Shown: one piece after another, positions 8,832 through 18,847 of the stretch | Layout of the letters: the number at the start of each line of letters is the position of its first letter | How positions within the stretch are numbered: position 1 is the first letter of the stretch | Translations under genes and position numbers: made by a program | From: Rickettsia typhi | Lineage (GTDB): Bacteria > Pseudomonadota > Alphaproteobacteria > Rickettsiales > Rickettsiaceae | DNA length: 64,000 bases | Direction of reading: 5' to 3' | Assembly (NCBI GenBank): GCA_945875975.1 | Contig: CAMCMD010000006.1 | Span: 1-64,000, forward strand | Notes under the pieces: model-generated | Databases searched by the model: none | Seen by the model: the letters and a program-made list of their open reading frames with translations, nothing else | What the model was told of the DNA's origin: nothing

Positions 8832-10934
8832 ATGTCGGTAATAAGAAAAGTATGCGTTATTGGTTCTGGGGTTATGGGAAGTGCTATTGCTGCGCAAGTT
8901 GCAAACTCGCGCACTGAGGTAATATTGCTTGATATAGCAGATGAAAATTCATTAAACCCTTCAAATATCGTTGTTGTAGCTCTTGAGAAAATGCAATCAC
9001 AAAAACCAGCGCCTTTATCACATCCAAGTCTAGCAAAATATATCACTGTAGGAAATCTTCGTGATAATTTAAATCTTATATCAGAGTGTGACCTTATAAT
9101 TGAGGTAATTATTGAAAGATTAGATATTAAGCACGACTTGTACAAAACACTACTTCCATACCTTAAAGATAGTGCAATAATAGCTTCTAATACTTCAACA
9201 TTACCGCTCGCCAAGTTGAAAGAGAAATTACCTAAATCAGTGCAACGCAGATTTATTATTACCCACTTCTTCAATCCTCCTAGGTATATGGAGCTTCTTG
9301 AATTAGTGTGTGATGTGAATAATGACCGATCGGTGAGTAAGCCCGCCGAAGAATTCATCACCAAAAAACTGGGCAAAACAATTATTCATTGCAATGATAC
9401 ACCTGGGTTTATTGCTAATAGGATAGGGTGCTTTCTTCTTGAGTTTACGGTAAGAAAAGCTATTGAGAAAGAACTTAATCCAGCATTAATAGATCAGATA
9501 TTCACAAAGCTTCTTGGGTTTCCTTCAACAGGTATTTTTGGTTTATACGATTTGATTGGTCATGACGTTATGGCATTGATCTCTAAGTCATTGACTGGTG
9601 CACTTGATATCCAAGATAAGTATCATGAAATATACACTGAGTCAGAGATACTATCCGTGATGAAATCAAGGGGTTTACTAGGGCGTAAATCTGGCAGTGG
9701 TTTTTATAAAGTTACAAAAAGCCACGGTCAAGTTATTAAGCAAATATTCGACTTTAAAAGCTTAGATTATGTTGAGCTTAAGTTAACTGAGATTCCAAAA
9801 ACACTAGAAGAATTATTTAATAAGAATGATATATATAGTGATTTTTTCAAGGAAATATTAGCTAACTTTTTCTCTTATATAACAAGTCTTGTGCCAGAGA
9901 TATCTGATTCAACTGAAGATATTGATAAAGCTATGAAGCTTGGATATAGCTTGAAATATGGTCCATTTGAGTTGCTTGATTCTTACATGCCAAAGGGCGA
10001 AATTTGGCTTAAAGGAATAAATAACAAGGTAAAAAAACAAGCTACAATTAAATCAACATGGCAAGATGGTGCAAAAATATTGCTATCAAATGATTCAGCT
10101 GATTTATTTGAATATAAAAACAACCATCTTTTTGTTATTAAAACTAAGATGAACTCTTTAAATCATCAGGTTTTTGATTTAATCATAGATTCAGTAAAAC
10201 TCTCGGAAGATAAGTCTTCTAGGCTAATAATTCATCCTGGAAAGAGTAAACATTTTTCAGCTGGTGCGGATATTAGATTATTTTATGAACAAATAAGCAA
10301 CAAGAATTTTAAAGCTATAGAGCAATTCATTGATCTCGGTCAAAAAGCAATGCTCACTCTGAAATATGCAGACATTGATGTGATATCATGCGCCTACGGT
10401 CTTGCTCTTGGTGGAGGGTGTGAATTATTGCTACATTCTCATTGCGTAGTAGCACATCAAAACTTAAATGCAGGACTAGTTGAGCTAGGTGTCGGTCTTA
10501 TTCCTGGTTGGGGAGGGGTTAAAGAAATGTTTTTACGTTCCAAAGGTAATAAAAATCGGCTCATACAAAACCTACGAAACATCTTAGTACAATATCAATC
10601 TGCTTCGAGTGATTATTTCGCTCTGGAATATAATGTTAATTGTAATTTCAATATGAGTATTGAAAACATAATGGCAGAAGCTATTGAAGTAAAGCCTGTA
10701 ACACGAATTATTTCTAATAGTGTTAACTTACCAAGAATAAACCTTGCAAGCGAAATGGATACGGCAAATTTCGATAACATCACTGGCGAGGTGTTGGAAT
10801 TTTTTCAGAAAATAATTGATATGGGCAAAATCGATGAATCTACTTTGCTGAGTATGGAAAAAGAGAAATTTCTACAGATGGCTGCAAAACCGGCAAGCCT
10901 TGAAAAAATTGGCAGATTATTGTCTACTAAGTAG
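8832..10934 (+). CDS. fadB: 3-hydroxyacyl-CoA dehydrogenase / enoyl-CoA hydratase fusion
   Basis: 700 residues. The order is dehydrogenase first, crotonase last. The N-terminal Rossmann motif [12 protein letters not shown] binds NAD; THFFNPP carries the dehydrogenase catalytic His; a 3HCDH C-terminal domain follows ([18 protein letters not shown]). The hydratase half (about residues 440-600) has SAGADIRLF for the oxyanion hole and keeps both glutamates, in [10 protein letters not shown] and [14 protein letters not shown]. It therefore looks competent for two beta-oxidation steps, or for interconverting crotonyl-CoA and hydroxybutyryl-CoA linked to the storage-polymer genes elsewhere in the window. 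The symbol is given by family, since domain order differs from E. coli FadB. Confidence 0.92.
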   Translation: MSVIRKVCVIGSGVMGSAIAAQVANSRTEVILLDIADENSLNPSNIVVVALEKMQSQKPAPLSHPSLAKYITVGNLRDNLNLISECDLIIEVIIERLDIKHDLYKTLLPYLKDSAIIASNTSTLPLAKLKEKLPKSVQRRFIITHFFNPPRYMELLELVCDVNNDRSVSKPAEEFITKKLGKTIIHCNDTPGFIANRIGCFLLEFTVRKAIEKELNPALIDQIFTKLLGFPSTGIFGLYDLIGHDVMALISKSLTGALDIQDKYHEIYTESEILSVMKSRGLLGRKSGSGFYKVTKSHGQVIKQIFDFKSLDYVELKLTEIPKTLEELFNKNDIYSDFFKEILANFFSYITSLVPEISDSTEDIDKAMKLGYSLKYGPFELLDSYMPKGEIWLKGINNKVKKQATIKSTWQDGAKILLSNDSADLFEYKNNHLFVIKTKMNSLNHQVFDLIIDSVKLSEDKSSRLIIHPGKSKHFSAGADIRLFYEQISNKNFKAIEQFIDLGQKAMLTLKYADIDVISCAYGLALGGGCELLLHSHCVVAHQNLNAGLVELGVGLIPGWGGVKEMFLRSKGNKNRLIQNLRNILVQYQSASSDYFALEYNVNCNFNMSIENIMAEAIEVKPVTRIISNSVNLPRINLASEMDTANFDNITGEVLEFFQKIIDMGKIDESTLLSMEKEKFLQMAAKPASLEKIGRLLSTK

Positions 10935-10990
10935 AAAGGCTAAATACTTTCTATACTGCTTTTAGCTTCTCAAAAGTCAACGCTACGTGT

Positions 10991-11038
10991 CATACCGGAC
11001 TTGATGGGCTTGCGCAGGCCTTCGGCCCGGTATCTCAG
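10991..11038. repeat. Palindromic intergenic repeat beside the dead MNT-HEPN gene
   Basis: ATACCGG (10992-10998) and CCGGTAT (11027-11033) form the arms of a hairpin. The 33-base right part (11006-11038, containing GCCTTCGGCCCGGTAT) recurs with 6 or so mismatches at 54236-54268, just after the intact MNT-HEPN gene. It resembles the palindromic elements that are common between rickettsial genes. Confidence 0.7.
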
Positions 11039-11056
11039 TTATAATTATTCTAGTTA

Positions 11057-11950
11057 TTAGGCAATTCTTTGATTAATCCAAGCCTGACATATTTCTTCAG
11101 TTACGGTTTTTAACTTCTCAACTCGTTGGGTCAAATAAAGCAATTCTTCTTCGGTAATTTTATAGGTTTTATCATAACGAGCTCTAATATAGGCTTCTTT
11201 AAGCAAAATAAACCGGTCATCTAGCTCTTTAGTATCACGAGGGAATATCTTTAACAGCTCATCACTATAGTTGCTCGCTAAGCTACCGAGATTCTCAATA
11301 TTATGGTCTTTGCCTTTATAACCGCTAAAAACCAACAAAATTGTATTATAAAAACTCTCTGTTGCTTGGTGTAGATAGAAAGCACCAAGCTTAAATTCAC
11401 CACGCCCGATGGGGTTACCAGTATCGAGTAGGAGTCCACACCCATGCGGGAACCATTGATCATAATCATCCTGAGCTATTTCTTTTCGCTCTTCCCAGCT
11501 TAACTCTCGTCCTTCTGCCAGTTTTAAACTCACCACTATCATAAAGTAAAATACCTTCTTTCTTAATATCCGAAAAAAAATACTGACTTTTCTCTAGTTT
11601 TTCATTAACATGCTGGATTGTTTCAGTAATCAAAGTTATATTCGGAGCCAAAAAAGGTCGCCCGCCTAAACCGCTGCGATCTAATCTCCGTTCTATTGTA
11701 TCTTGAAATGATCTTCCTTTAATCCCAGGTACTTTGGGCTTTTGGTCACTAGCATAATATCCAAATCACTTTGATAACTATATGTTGTATGACCTTACAC
11801 ATATGAATCCACTACCCAATTTCCTCTAGCATATGAACCAAAGAGAATAATCATCGCCAGTTCATTTTTAGATCCTGAGAGAATTGTTTCGACAATGCGA
11901 TCAAGCCTGTCTTTAATAACTAACGAGCGTTTGGGTAGTTTTGTTTTCAT
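11057..11950 (-). pseudogene. Decayed MNT-HEPN fusion gene
   Basis: The minus strand from ATG 11950 encodes MKTKLPKRSLVI and then MIILFGSYARGNWV and YQSDLDIMLV, closely matching the intact 318-residue gene at 53253. Damage is clear: a TAA at 11797-11795 where the intact copy has a Lys codon, a frameshift in the DNA around 11720-11740, and another in an A-run (11522-11525 on the plus strand) between DSGEFK and the LAEGRELSWEERKEIAQ segment. The C-terminal HEPN part survives as an open stretch of 161 codons (11057-11542). The linker lacks about 22 residues present in the intact copy. It has probably lost function; residual expression of the HEPN fragment cannot be excluded. Confidence 0.88.
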
Positions 11951-11992
11951 ATATCTAGCTAAATTGATAGGCGTGCCCTGCGCTTGGACAGC

Positions 11993-12490
11993 TTATTTCA
12001 CCAGTGTTTCTAGAACTATTGGGTCTTTACCTTCAATCTTGATTGTGATATCAAATTTATCTCCCTCAGACAAATTCTTTTTCAAATCAAATAGCATAAT
12101 GTGAATAGCTCCAGGCATAAGCTCTATTGAGCTTCCAGCAGGGACAACAATTTTATCAATTGAAGTCATGCGGCTAACGCCTTTTTCGTCTACAAAACTT
12201 TTATGAAGCTCCACGTTGTTAGCAACGCGTGATGCAGATGCCCCAATAATTGTGATCTGCTCTGCAGTTGGATTATTGATTTTCATATATGCAGCGGAGT
12301 TGTTGTTTGGAGACATAGATTTACGTGCCCAAGCCCCTGTGATTTCGAGAGTCTTCTTTACTTCTGATTGCGCTCCTGCTACAGATTTTTCGGTATTATC
12401 AGTAGCAACTGGGTTTTCAGGAGCAGCAGCTTTAGAAGCATTACAAAATAACAAGGCTACGCTTAGACCGCATAAAATTTTCTTTTTCAT
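11993..12490 (-). CDS. Periplasmic copper chaperone, PCu(A)C family
   Basis: About 165 residues from the ATG at 12490; a longer frame upstream adds a stretch that would bury the signal peptide, so I reject it. MKKKILCGLSVALLFCNASKA is a Sec signal. The mature domain has the family's copper-ligand layout: His in VELHKSF, Met in VSRMTS, then Met in ELMPGAIHIM with the closing HxM. Such proteins deliver Cu(I) to the CuA site of cytochrome c oxidase. It is the last gene of the minus-strand run, 82 bases after the msbA-like gene, and could share its transcript. Confidence 0.88.
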   Translation of the reverse strand: MKKKILCGLSVALLFCNASKAAAPENPVATDNTEKSVAGAQSEVKKTLEITGAWARKSMSPNNNSAAYMKINNPTAEQITIIGASASRVANNVELHKSFVDEKGVSRMTSIDKIVVPAGSSIELMPGAIHIMLFDLKKNLSEGDKFDITIKIEGKDPIVLETLVK

Positions 12491-12572
12491 TATAATCCTA
12501 TTTAATATTTTAAGAAACATTAAGCTTATAGTGTCACAAAGCAAATTTAATTGCAAAGAAATTATACCAAAT

Positions 12573-14294
12573 TTACTTTTGTTCCTTATAAAGAACATTA
12601 TATATCTTTGAATTGTGTAGTAATTGGGTGTGTGAACCTTGGCTTACAAGTGCTCCTTGATTAATAACCAGAATTTCATCTGCTTTTTCAATAGAAGATA
12701 TGCGGTGCGCAACAGAGATTATAGTTTTACCAGACAGAAAATTCTGCACATTAAGCAATATCTGCTCTTCACTTTGAGTATCTAGTGCACTTGTAGCTTC
12801 GTCCAAAAGTAAAATTTCTGGGTTATACAAAAGGGCTCTAGCAATAGCAATCCTCTGTTTTTGTCCGCCAGATATCCTTATGCCTCTTTCCCCAATTTCC
12901 GTATCCAGTCCTAGTTCAAGAGAGTTGGTAAAATTAAGAATGCCACAAAGTTTTGCGATATTGTTGATCTCCTCATCGCTAGCATCTGGCCTAGAAAAAT
13001 TTATATTAGAGCGAATAGATCCTGAAAATATTGTTGGATTTTGTTCGACATATGCAATTTTGCTTCTAATAAATTCGTCTTTAATTAGAGAGATATTTTT
13101 TGAACCAACAAAAATATTACCATCTTGGTGATTATAAAATTTTAGCAATAATTGCAGTAAAGTACTTTTCCCAGAGCCAGATTTACCAACAATAGCTGTA
13201 AATTTTCCTTGAGATATTTCTAGTGAAATGTTTTTTAATACTAAAATATCGGGCCTTGATGGATATGAAAAATTAACTTTTTCAAAGCGAATGGAATAGC
13301 TTTGGTCTAAAAATTCTTCGCTTAGTACCGGCGCTATATTTGGTTTTAAGTCTCGAAGCTCAAGTACACGTTCTAAAGCAGCAAATGGGTTTTGTAACTC
13401 ATTTAGAAGCTCAGCTATACCTCCAGCACTCATGCCAACTATCATCGCATAATAGATAAATGATACCATTTCCCCAGAAGTCATAGCTCCACTTAAAATA
13501 TCAATACTTCCCACCCAAATAACCAAAGTTATTGAACCAGTAATTATTGCTATAGCCAATGCAAAAAATAAGGACCGAAGCCTTAGCCTTATGCTGGCAT
13601 GTTTGATATTTGAATGAATTTTCTTATCAAACTGATCTGACAAATATTGTTGCTGGTTATAAGCATAAAGAGTACGGATACCAACAAAATTTTCTTCAAT
13701 ATTAGAGGCTAATAAACTCTGCTCTTCTAAGACTCGTTTAGATAAAGATCTCACGTGCTTACTTAATCTAAGGATAGGAAATAGGAGAACAGGAATGCTA
13801 AACATAACTATTAATGAAAGCTTAGGGCTCTCTACAAACATTAAAGTTATTGCCCCTAGTAACATTATTGAATTTCTAATAAAAAATGATAAAAAATTGA
13901 TAATTAGATTACCAATCATTTCAATGTCTGATCCCAATCTTGAAATGATATCGCCAATTTTTAAATCTTCAAATCTAGTTAAATCAACTTTCAATAAATT
14001 TTTAAACGCGTCTGATTTAAGTTTAGAAATCACCTTAAGAGTAATTAAGTTAATATAATAAGAACGGAAAAAACTTCCAACTGCAAAAATACAAATTAAT
14101 CCGCATATTAAGTAAATAGAATTATGCACTATACCTATTTGTCCAGAGTTTAAGCCCTTATCTATCAACCTCCTAAAGACAAATCCTATAAGAAGAAGAG
14201 ATACAGAAACACTTAGCAAGGATATTAATACTACCAATAAACTCTTTATGTGCCCTACTAAATAGAGACTTAATTCTTTGATATTACTGCTCAT
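12573..14294 (-). CDS. msbA: MsbA-type ABC exporter (half transporter)
   Basis: 573 residues: six membrane helices in the first 310 residues followed by one ATPase domain with GKSGSGKSTL (Walker A), ISGGQKQRIAIARAL (signature), ILLLDEATSALD (Walker B) and SVAHR (switch). This is the architecture of homodimeric lipid A/phospholipid or multidrug exporters. In Rickettsiales such genes are usually annotated msbA, but substrate is not determined by sequence. It follows cyaY by 7 bases. Confidence 0.88.
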   Translation of the reverse strand: MSSNIKELSLYLVGHIKSLLVVLISLLSVSVSLLLIGFVFRRLIDKGLNSGQIGIVHNSIYLICGLICIFAVGSFFRSYYINLITLKVISKLKSDAFKNLLKVDLTRFEDLKIGDIISRLGSDIEMIGNLIINFLSFFIRNSIMLLGAITLMFVESPKLSLIVMFSIPVLLFPILRLSKHVRSLSKRVLEEQSLLASNIEENFVGIRTLYAYNQQQYLSDQFDKKIHSNIKHASIRLRLRSLFFALAIAIITGSITLVIWVGSIDILSGAMTSGEMVSFIYYAMIVGMSAGGIAELLNELQNPFAALERVLELRDLKPNIAPVLSEEFLDQSYSIRFEKVNFSYPSRPDILVLKNISLEISQGKFTAIVGKSGSGKSTLLQLLLKFYNHQDGNIFVGSKNISLIKDEFIRSKIAYVEQNPTIFSGSIRSNINFSRPDASDEEINNIAKLCGILNFTNSLELGLDTEIGERGIRISGGQKQRIAIARALLYNPEILLLDEATSALDTQSEEQILLNVQNFLSGKTIISVAHRISSIEKADEILVINQGALVSQGSHTQLLHNSKIYNVLYKEQK

Positions 14295-14301
14295 TGATTA
14301 G

Positions 14302-14604
14302 CTAACCTTTTATTTCTATTTGCAATTCATACGACAGCACCTGATATAATTCTGCTCCAGTACGAGATTTCCATTGCTTACCTTGTAGAGCAAAATGATA
14401 GGGCCCACTAATTGGAGAAGACAACCATATCTCTTTAGAAACACTTTGTTTGTTTATAACATAGGTACCGCTCTCATTCGAGAAACTAAGAATTCCGTCA
14501 TTAAGATCCAGATCAAATCTACATTCTTGATCGTTATCTTCAATAGTTGTAGCTATTTTATTTATAATTCTTTCTACTTCAATCGTAAAATCTAAATCTT
14601 TCAT
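14302..14604 (-). CDS. cyaY: Frataxin homologue CyaY
   Basis: 100 residues, the bacterial frataxin size. It shows the acidic first helix (IEVERIINKIATTIEDND), the DLNDGILSF strand, VINKQSVSKEIWLSSP and the HFALQGKQWKSR motif (usually YHF...W). CyaY binds iron and modulates IscS in iron-sulphur cluster assembly. It sits tightly between the DUF721 gene (2 bases) and msbA. Confidence 0.93.
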   Translation of the reverse strand: MKDLDFTIEVERIINKIATTIEDNDQECRFDLDLNDGILSFSNESGTYVINKQSVSKEIWLSSPISGPYHFALQGKQWKSRTGAELYQVLSYELQIEIKG

Positions 14605-14606
14605 TT

Positions 14607-14915
14607 TTACCCTCTAACTAGTAATCTAATCTTATGAATTCCTTTGTACCCAAGGTATATTGCTATTCTTTCAATCATTAGTTCTTGTTGATAAGCAAGT
14701 TCCATTGAAACACTTGAGCTATCAACAGCAACATGCAAAATATTTATTTGTTTGCCTCTCTCTGTGCTTATAGTAATCTTTAATGGATTTGACTGACTAC
14801 TAAACTTAACGCCAACAATTTTGCCCCAATTTATGATTAATTCAGCCAAAATTGGATTTTGTCTTTTAAAAATACTATGAATAAGCTTATTTATGTCATT
14901 AACTATAGGTTTCAT
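14607..14915 (-). CDS. DUF721 / DciA-like protein
   Basis: 102 residues. The pattern WGKIVGVKFSSQSNPLKI followed by INILHVAVDSSSVSMELAYQQELMIERI matches the DUF721 domain found in DciA, which loads the replicative helicase DnaB in many bacteria lacking DnaC. The protein is short and consists of little beyond the domain. Its job here is inferred from the family. It lies 6 bases after wecA. Confidence 0.8.
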   Translation of the reverse strand: MKPIVNDINKLIHSIFKRQNPILAELIINWGKIVGVKFSSQSNPLKITISTERGKQINILHVAVDSSSVSMELAYQQELMIERIAIYLGYKGIHKIRLLVRG

Positions 14916-14921
14916 GATTTG

Positions 14922-15929
14922 CTAAACTAATGACCTAATGAGCGTAACTCCCACAACAATAAGTGCTCCAATTATTGAAATGATAGGATAATAAAGCGAT
15001 CCAACTGAAAAAATCATTAGTAACAAATTACATTTTATTATACATTTTACCACCTGCTTATGGCTACGGCCTTTTCTCACTGATTTATGAAAAAAATGCT
15101 GTAAATGTGGTTCCCATATCCTCTCGCCTTTAATAAGTCTCCTTAAAATAGTCAAGCCACCGTCAGCAACGTAATAAAGCGAGGCAATAACACATGCGGC
15201 AAATAGTTTAACACTTGCTGAAGCGACTGTGAGTAAACATACTCCAAGTAAAAAGCCTATACTTATACTTCCTGTGTCACCTAAAAATATCTTTGCTGGT
15301 TGCCAGTTAAAGTAAAAAAATCCTATAGCCCACCCCAATATTATAGTAGTAATAATAATTACCATGTCAACATTTGGAATAATGTCGTAGCTAAGAAAAC
15401 AAAGAATTATAATAGTAATAGATAAATGGCAAGTTTCGCTTACAGTTATGCCATCAATGCCATCAAGGAAATTATATAAATTTAAAAAAGTAAGTAAAGC
15501 AAAGGCGGCTATCATTAAATCTAAGTAAATAGGAATTCCATAGCCAAGTACTATACTTGGATGAACAAGCCACATAATAGCTAGGAAAGAGCATAATACA
15601 TGTATAGTCAGTCTTAGGGGAATCATTACATGAGATATATCATCCCAAAATGATACTAGGCTGATCGGAAAAAATATCTGTAGTATGGTAGGAGAACGAT
15701 CAAATTTTCCAAACATGCAATATTCGAATAAAGGTAGTAACGTTATGAAAATAATAACGAATGCTATACCACCGCCACGTGGAGTTTCTTTGTCATGTAC
15801 CCTTCGCGTGCCTGGCATATCAACCATTCCATATTTGGGTAGTAGATTAATCAGTAGCTTTATCAGTAAGTAAGAAGCAGCTGTTGAAATCGTCCCTAAA
15901 ATAAGAAGGCTCAATAAATAGTAATTCAT
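14922..15929 (-). CDS. wecA: Undecaprenyl-phosphate GlcNAc-1-phosphate transferase (WecA/MraY family)
   Basis: 335 residues with about ten membrane helices. Family motifs are RRVHDKETPRGGG, NFLDGIDGI and FLGDTGS (Mg and nucleotide sites), plus the His-rich loop EPHLQHFFHKS. The TPRGGG form and lack of an MraY-type substrate motif favour the WecA branch, which starts O-antigen or other lipid-linked glycans, rather than MraY. It overlaps radC by four bases (ATGA). Confidence 0.88.
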   Translation of the reverse strand: MNYYLLSLLILGTISTAASYLLIKLLINLLPKYGMVDMPGTRRVHDKETPRGGGIAFVIIFITLLPLFEYCMFGKFDRSPTILQIFFPISLVSFWDDISHVMIPLRLTIHVLCSFLAIMWLVHPSIVLGYGIPIYLDLMIAAFALLTFLNLYNFLDGIDGITVSETCHLSITIIILCFLSYDIIPNVDMVIIITTIILGWAIGFFYFNWQPAKIFLGDTGSISIGFLLGVCLLTVASASVKLFAACVIASLYYVADGGLTILRRLIKGERIWEPHLQHFFHKSVRKGRSHKQVVKCIIKCNLLLMIFSVGSLYYPIISIIGALIVVGVTLIRSLV

Positions 15930-16624
15930 AACAACATATTTGATTTAAAACTATAATAGTTACCACCGCCTATAATAACATGATCATGAACAGTTACATT
16001 AATCATATTACAAGCATTAATAATTTGTGTAGTCAAGTCAATATCAGATTTTGATGGTTTGATATTACCACTTGGGTGATTATGAACTAAAATAATTGCA
16101 CCAGCTTCGTGAAATAGAGATTTTTTTACAATTTCTCTTGGATAAACAGGAGTTTGGTCGATAGTTCCAGTAGCAACAATTTCATCAGCGATAAGGATAT
16201 TTTTTTTATTCAAGAATAAAACCCGAAACTGCTCTATTTTTAAACAACCCATATTAAATTTTAGATAATCAAGTAGTGCACTCCATGAGCTTATAATATT
16301 CTTTTCTTTGAGTTCATTCTGAAAAATACGATTCAAAAGCTCTTTGAGCAGTCTAAGTTGTAAGTAAGTTGGTTCCTTGGCTTCATCTACAGCAAGAATC
16401 TTATCTTTCTCAGCATTAACTAGCTCACTAAAGTTACCAAATTTTTGTAATAAATCTTTGGCAAGAGGTTTGACATCCCGGCGGGGCAGAGCTTGAAATA
16501 ATAATAATTCTAGTAATTCATAATCGCTAACACTAGAAGGGTTAGAGTTTAAAAATTTTTCTTTCAGTCTTTTACGATGACCAAGATAATGAGGTTGTTT
16601 ATCTCCTTTATTTTCCTGATTCAT
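15926..16624 (-). CDS. radC: RadC-like JAB-domain protein
   Basis: 232 residues, the usual UPF0758 size. An N-terminal helix-hairpin-helix region (DYELLELLLFQALPRRDVKPLAKDLL) precedes a JAMM-type domain with the metal motif HNHPSGN and a following D in SKSDIDLT. The old DNA-repair name is not supported experimentally; function is unknown. It overlaps map by 17 bases upstream and wecA by 4 downstream. Confidence 0.92.
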   Translation of the reverse strand: MNQENKGDKQPHYLGHRKRLKEKFLNSNPSSVSDYELLELLLFQALPRRDVKPLAKDLLQKFGNFSELVNAEKDKILAVDEAKEPTYLQLRLLKELLNRIFQNELKEKNIISSWSALLDYLKFNMGCLKIEQFRVLFLNKKNILIADEIVATGTIDQTPVYPREIVKKSLFHEAGAIILVHNHPSGNIKPSKSDIDLTTQIINACNMINVTVHDHVIIGGGNYYSFKSNMLL

Positions 16625-17399
16625 ATGGCGGGTATAGTAAATTTGTTGGCGATAGGGTAAAAATTTCTACCCCATCTTTAGTTACACCTACTGTGTGCTC
16701 AAATTGAGCAGAAAGTGACTTGTCTCTCGTCGTTACTGTCCAATTATCAAATTTACTCAAAATAGTTTCTGCCTTGCCTGCATTTAACATTGGTTCAATA
16801 GTAAAAAACATTCCCTCTTGTAGTACAACACCAGTTCCAGGCTTTCCATAATGGAGTACAGTTGGCTCGTCGTGAAAAACCCTGCCAATGCCATGACCAG
16901 TATAATCACGAACTACTGAATACTTATGTTTTTGGGCATATTGTTGGATTGCATGACCAATATCACCAAGACGCACGCCTGGTTTTACCATCTCAATACC
17001 AATCATCATCGCTTCATAAGTAACTTGTGTAAGTCTCTTTTGCTTAATACCAACCTCACCGACGTAGAACATACGACTAGTATCACCATGCCACCCATTC
17101 AATATAACGGTTACATCAATATTTATTATATCGCCACTTTTGAGTTTTTTATCAGATGGTATGCCGTGACACACAACATGGTTAATTGATGTACAAATTG
17201 ATTTTGGAAATCCCTTGTAATTAAGCGGTGCGGGAATTGCTCCATTAGTAATAATAAAATCATGGCACAAATTATTCAAATAGTCAGTAGTAACTCCAGG
17301 AATAACAAAACTAGCGATATAATCAAGAGTATGAGCGGCAAGCTGGCCAGCTTGCCGCATCTTCTCAAAATCAGCCTCTTTATGAATTTTTATTGTCAT
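16608..17399 (-). CDS. map: Methionine aminopeptidase, type I
   Basis: 263 residues. The five metal ligands of the pita-bread fold are visible: Asp in NIDVTV, Asp in HGDTSRM, His in GHGIGRVFH, Glu in FTIEPML and Glu in QFEHTV. It removes the initiator Met from new proteins. The start overlaps the gatB stop by one base, so it belongs to the gatCAB run. Confidence 0.97.
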   Translation of the reverse strand: MTIKIHKEADFEKMRQAGQLAAHTLDYIASFVIPGVTTDYLNNLCHDFIITNGAIPAPLNYKGFPKSICTSINHVVCHGIPSDKKLKSGDIINIDVTVILNGWHGDTSRMFYVGEVGIKQKRLTQVTYEAMMIGIEMVKPGVRLGDIGHAIQQYAQKHKYSVVRDYTGHGIGRVFHDEPTVLHYGKPGTGVVLQEGMFFTIEPMLNAGKAETILSKFDNWTVTTRDKSLSAQFEHTVGVTKDGVEIFTLSPTNLLYPPYESGK

Positions 17400-18847
17400 T
17401 ATTTTAATTTTTCTTTCAATAACTCATTGACCATTGCTGGGCTTGCTTTACCTTCAGTTTTTTGCATTACTTGACCAACAAAAAATCCTATAAGTTTATC
17501 TTTACCACTTTTATAAGCTTCTACAGAATCTGGATTTGCAGCTATTACTTCGTCAATAATTGGTTCAATCGAGCTGCGATCCGAGACTTGTGTTAGCCCT
17601 TTATCTTTAACAATTTTAGTTGCGCTATCGCCGCTTAAAAACATTTCTTCAAAAACAGTTTTAGCTATTTTGCCTGAAATAGTACCGTCTTCTATCATAG
17701 TTACCATAGAGCGTAGCATTTCTGGCGTAATCTTACACTCGGCTAAAGTCAGTGAGTTTTTGTTTAGTTTACCAAATAATTCGCTTGTAATCCAGTTTGC
17801 AACAGTTTTTGCATTTGTTCCAATTATTGCTTGCTCAAAATAACTAGCGGTTTCTTCATCAGCAACTAAAACCTCTGCATCATATTTACTTAAATTCAGC
17901 TGAGTTACGTAACGTTGAGTTTTGACTTCCGGTAATTCTGGCAATTCTGATCTCATTTTTTCGATGATTGCATCATCTATAACTACGGGAAGCAAATCTG
18001 GATCCGGGAAATAGCGATAATCGTTCGCATCTTCTTTGCTGCGCATTGTTCGAGTCTGTCCAGTGCTTGCATCAAATAACCTTGTTTCTTGATTAACTTT
18101 CTCGCCGTTTTCTAGTAATTCTACCTGACGCATTGCTTCATACTCAATAGCTTTCACTATATTTTTAACGGAGTTAACGTTCTTAATTTCGCACCTTGTG
18201 CCTAGCTCCTCGCCTGGTTTGCGTACTGAAATATTTGCATCACAACGCATCGAGCCTTGATCCATATTACCATCACAAGAGCCAACGTAACGTAGTAAAC
18301 TTCTGAGTTTTTTGACATATTCAGATGCCTCATATGGAGAATTCATATCTGGCTCAGTTACGATTTCCATTAAAGCAATACCTGAACGATTTAAGTCAAT
18401 TAAGCTATAATCTGGATGCTGATCATGTATACTTTTTCCAGCATCCTGCTCTAGATGAATACGATTGATCCTAATTCTTTTTTCTGAGCCGTTCTCAAGA
18501 GTAATATGCAAATGACCATCTTGTACAATCGGCAGATAAAACTGCGAAATTTGATAGCCTTGCGGTAAATCTGCATAAAAGTAATTCTTTCGGTCAAAAA
18601 CCGAAAGTTTGTTTATTTTTCCATTTATTCCTAACCCTGTTTTTACTGCTTGTTCTACGCAATATCTATTTAAAACTGGCAACATACCAGGCATTGCTGC
18701 ATCAACAAGGGATACTTGGGTATTTGGTTGGGCGCCAAAATCAGTTGCGGTTTGTGAAAATAATTTTGCTTTTGAAGATACTTGAGCATGTACTTCTAGA
18801 CCTATTACATACTCCCACTCTCCTGTATTTCCTGTGATATATGCCAT
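17399..18847 (-). CDS. gatB: Asp-tRNA(Asn)/Glu-tRNA(Gln) amidotransferase subunit B
   Basis: 482 residues. It begins with [13 protein letters not shown] and carries the YPDLPQ-like motif YADLPQGYQ, the EIVTEPDM segment and the C-terminal YqeY/tail domain. GatB binds the mischarged tRNA and activates its carboxylate while GatA supplies ammonia. It starts one base inside the gatA stop, giving tight coupling. Rickettsiales rely on this route for Gln-tRNA and often Asn-tRNA. Confidence 0.98.
   Translation of the reverse strand: MAYITGNTGEWEYVIGLEVHAQVSSKAKLFSQTATDFGAQPNTQVSLVDAAMPGMLPVLNRYCVEQAVKTGLGINGKINKLSVFDRKNYFYADLPQGYQISQFYLPIVQDGHLHITLENGSEKRIRINRIHLEQDAGKSIHDQHPDYSLIDLNRSGIALMEIVTEPDMNSPYEASEYVKKLRSLLRYVGSCDGNMDQGSMRCDANISVRKPGEELGTRCEIKNVNSVKNIVKAIEYEAMRQVELLENGEKVNQETRLFDASTGQTRTMRSKEDANDYRYFPDPDLLPVVIDDAIIEKMRSELPELPEVKTQRYVTQLNLSKYDAEVLVADEETASYFEQAIIGTNAKTVANWITSELFGKLNKNSLTLAECKITPEMLRSMVTMIEDGTISGKIAKTVFEEMFLSGDSATKIVKDKGLTQVSDRSSIEPIIDEVIAANPDSVEAYKSGKDKLIGFFVGQVMQKTEGKASPAMVNELLKEKLK

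Noticed and set aside
11895..12104. Plus-strand ORF across the MNT-HEPN/PCuAC junction
   Set aside because: Both underlying minus-strand genes have clear homology; the plus frame is a shadow.
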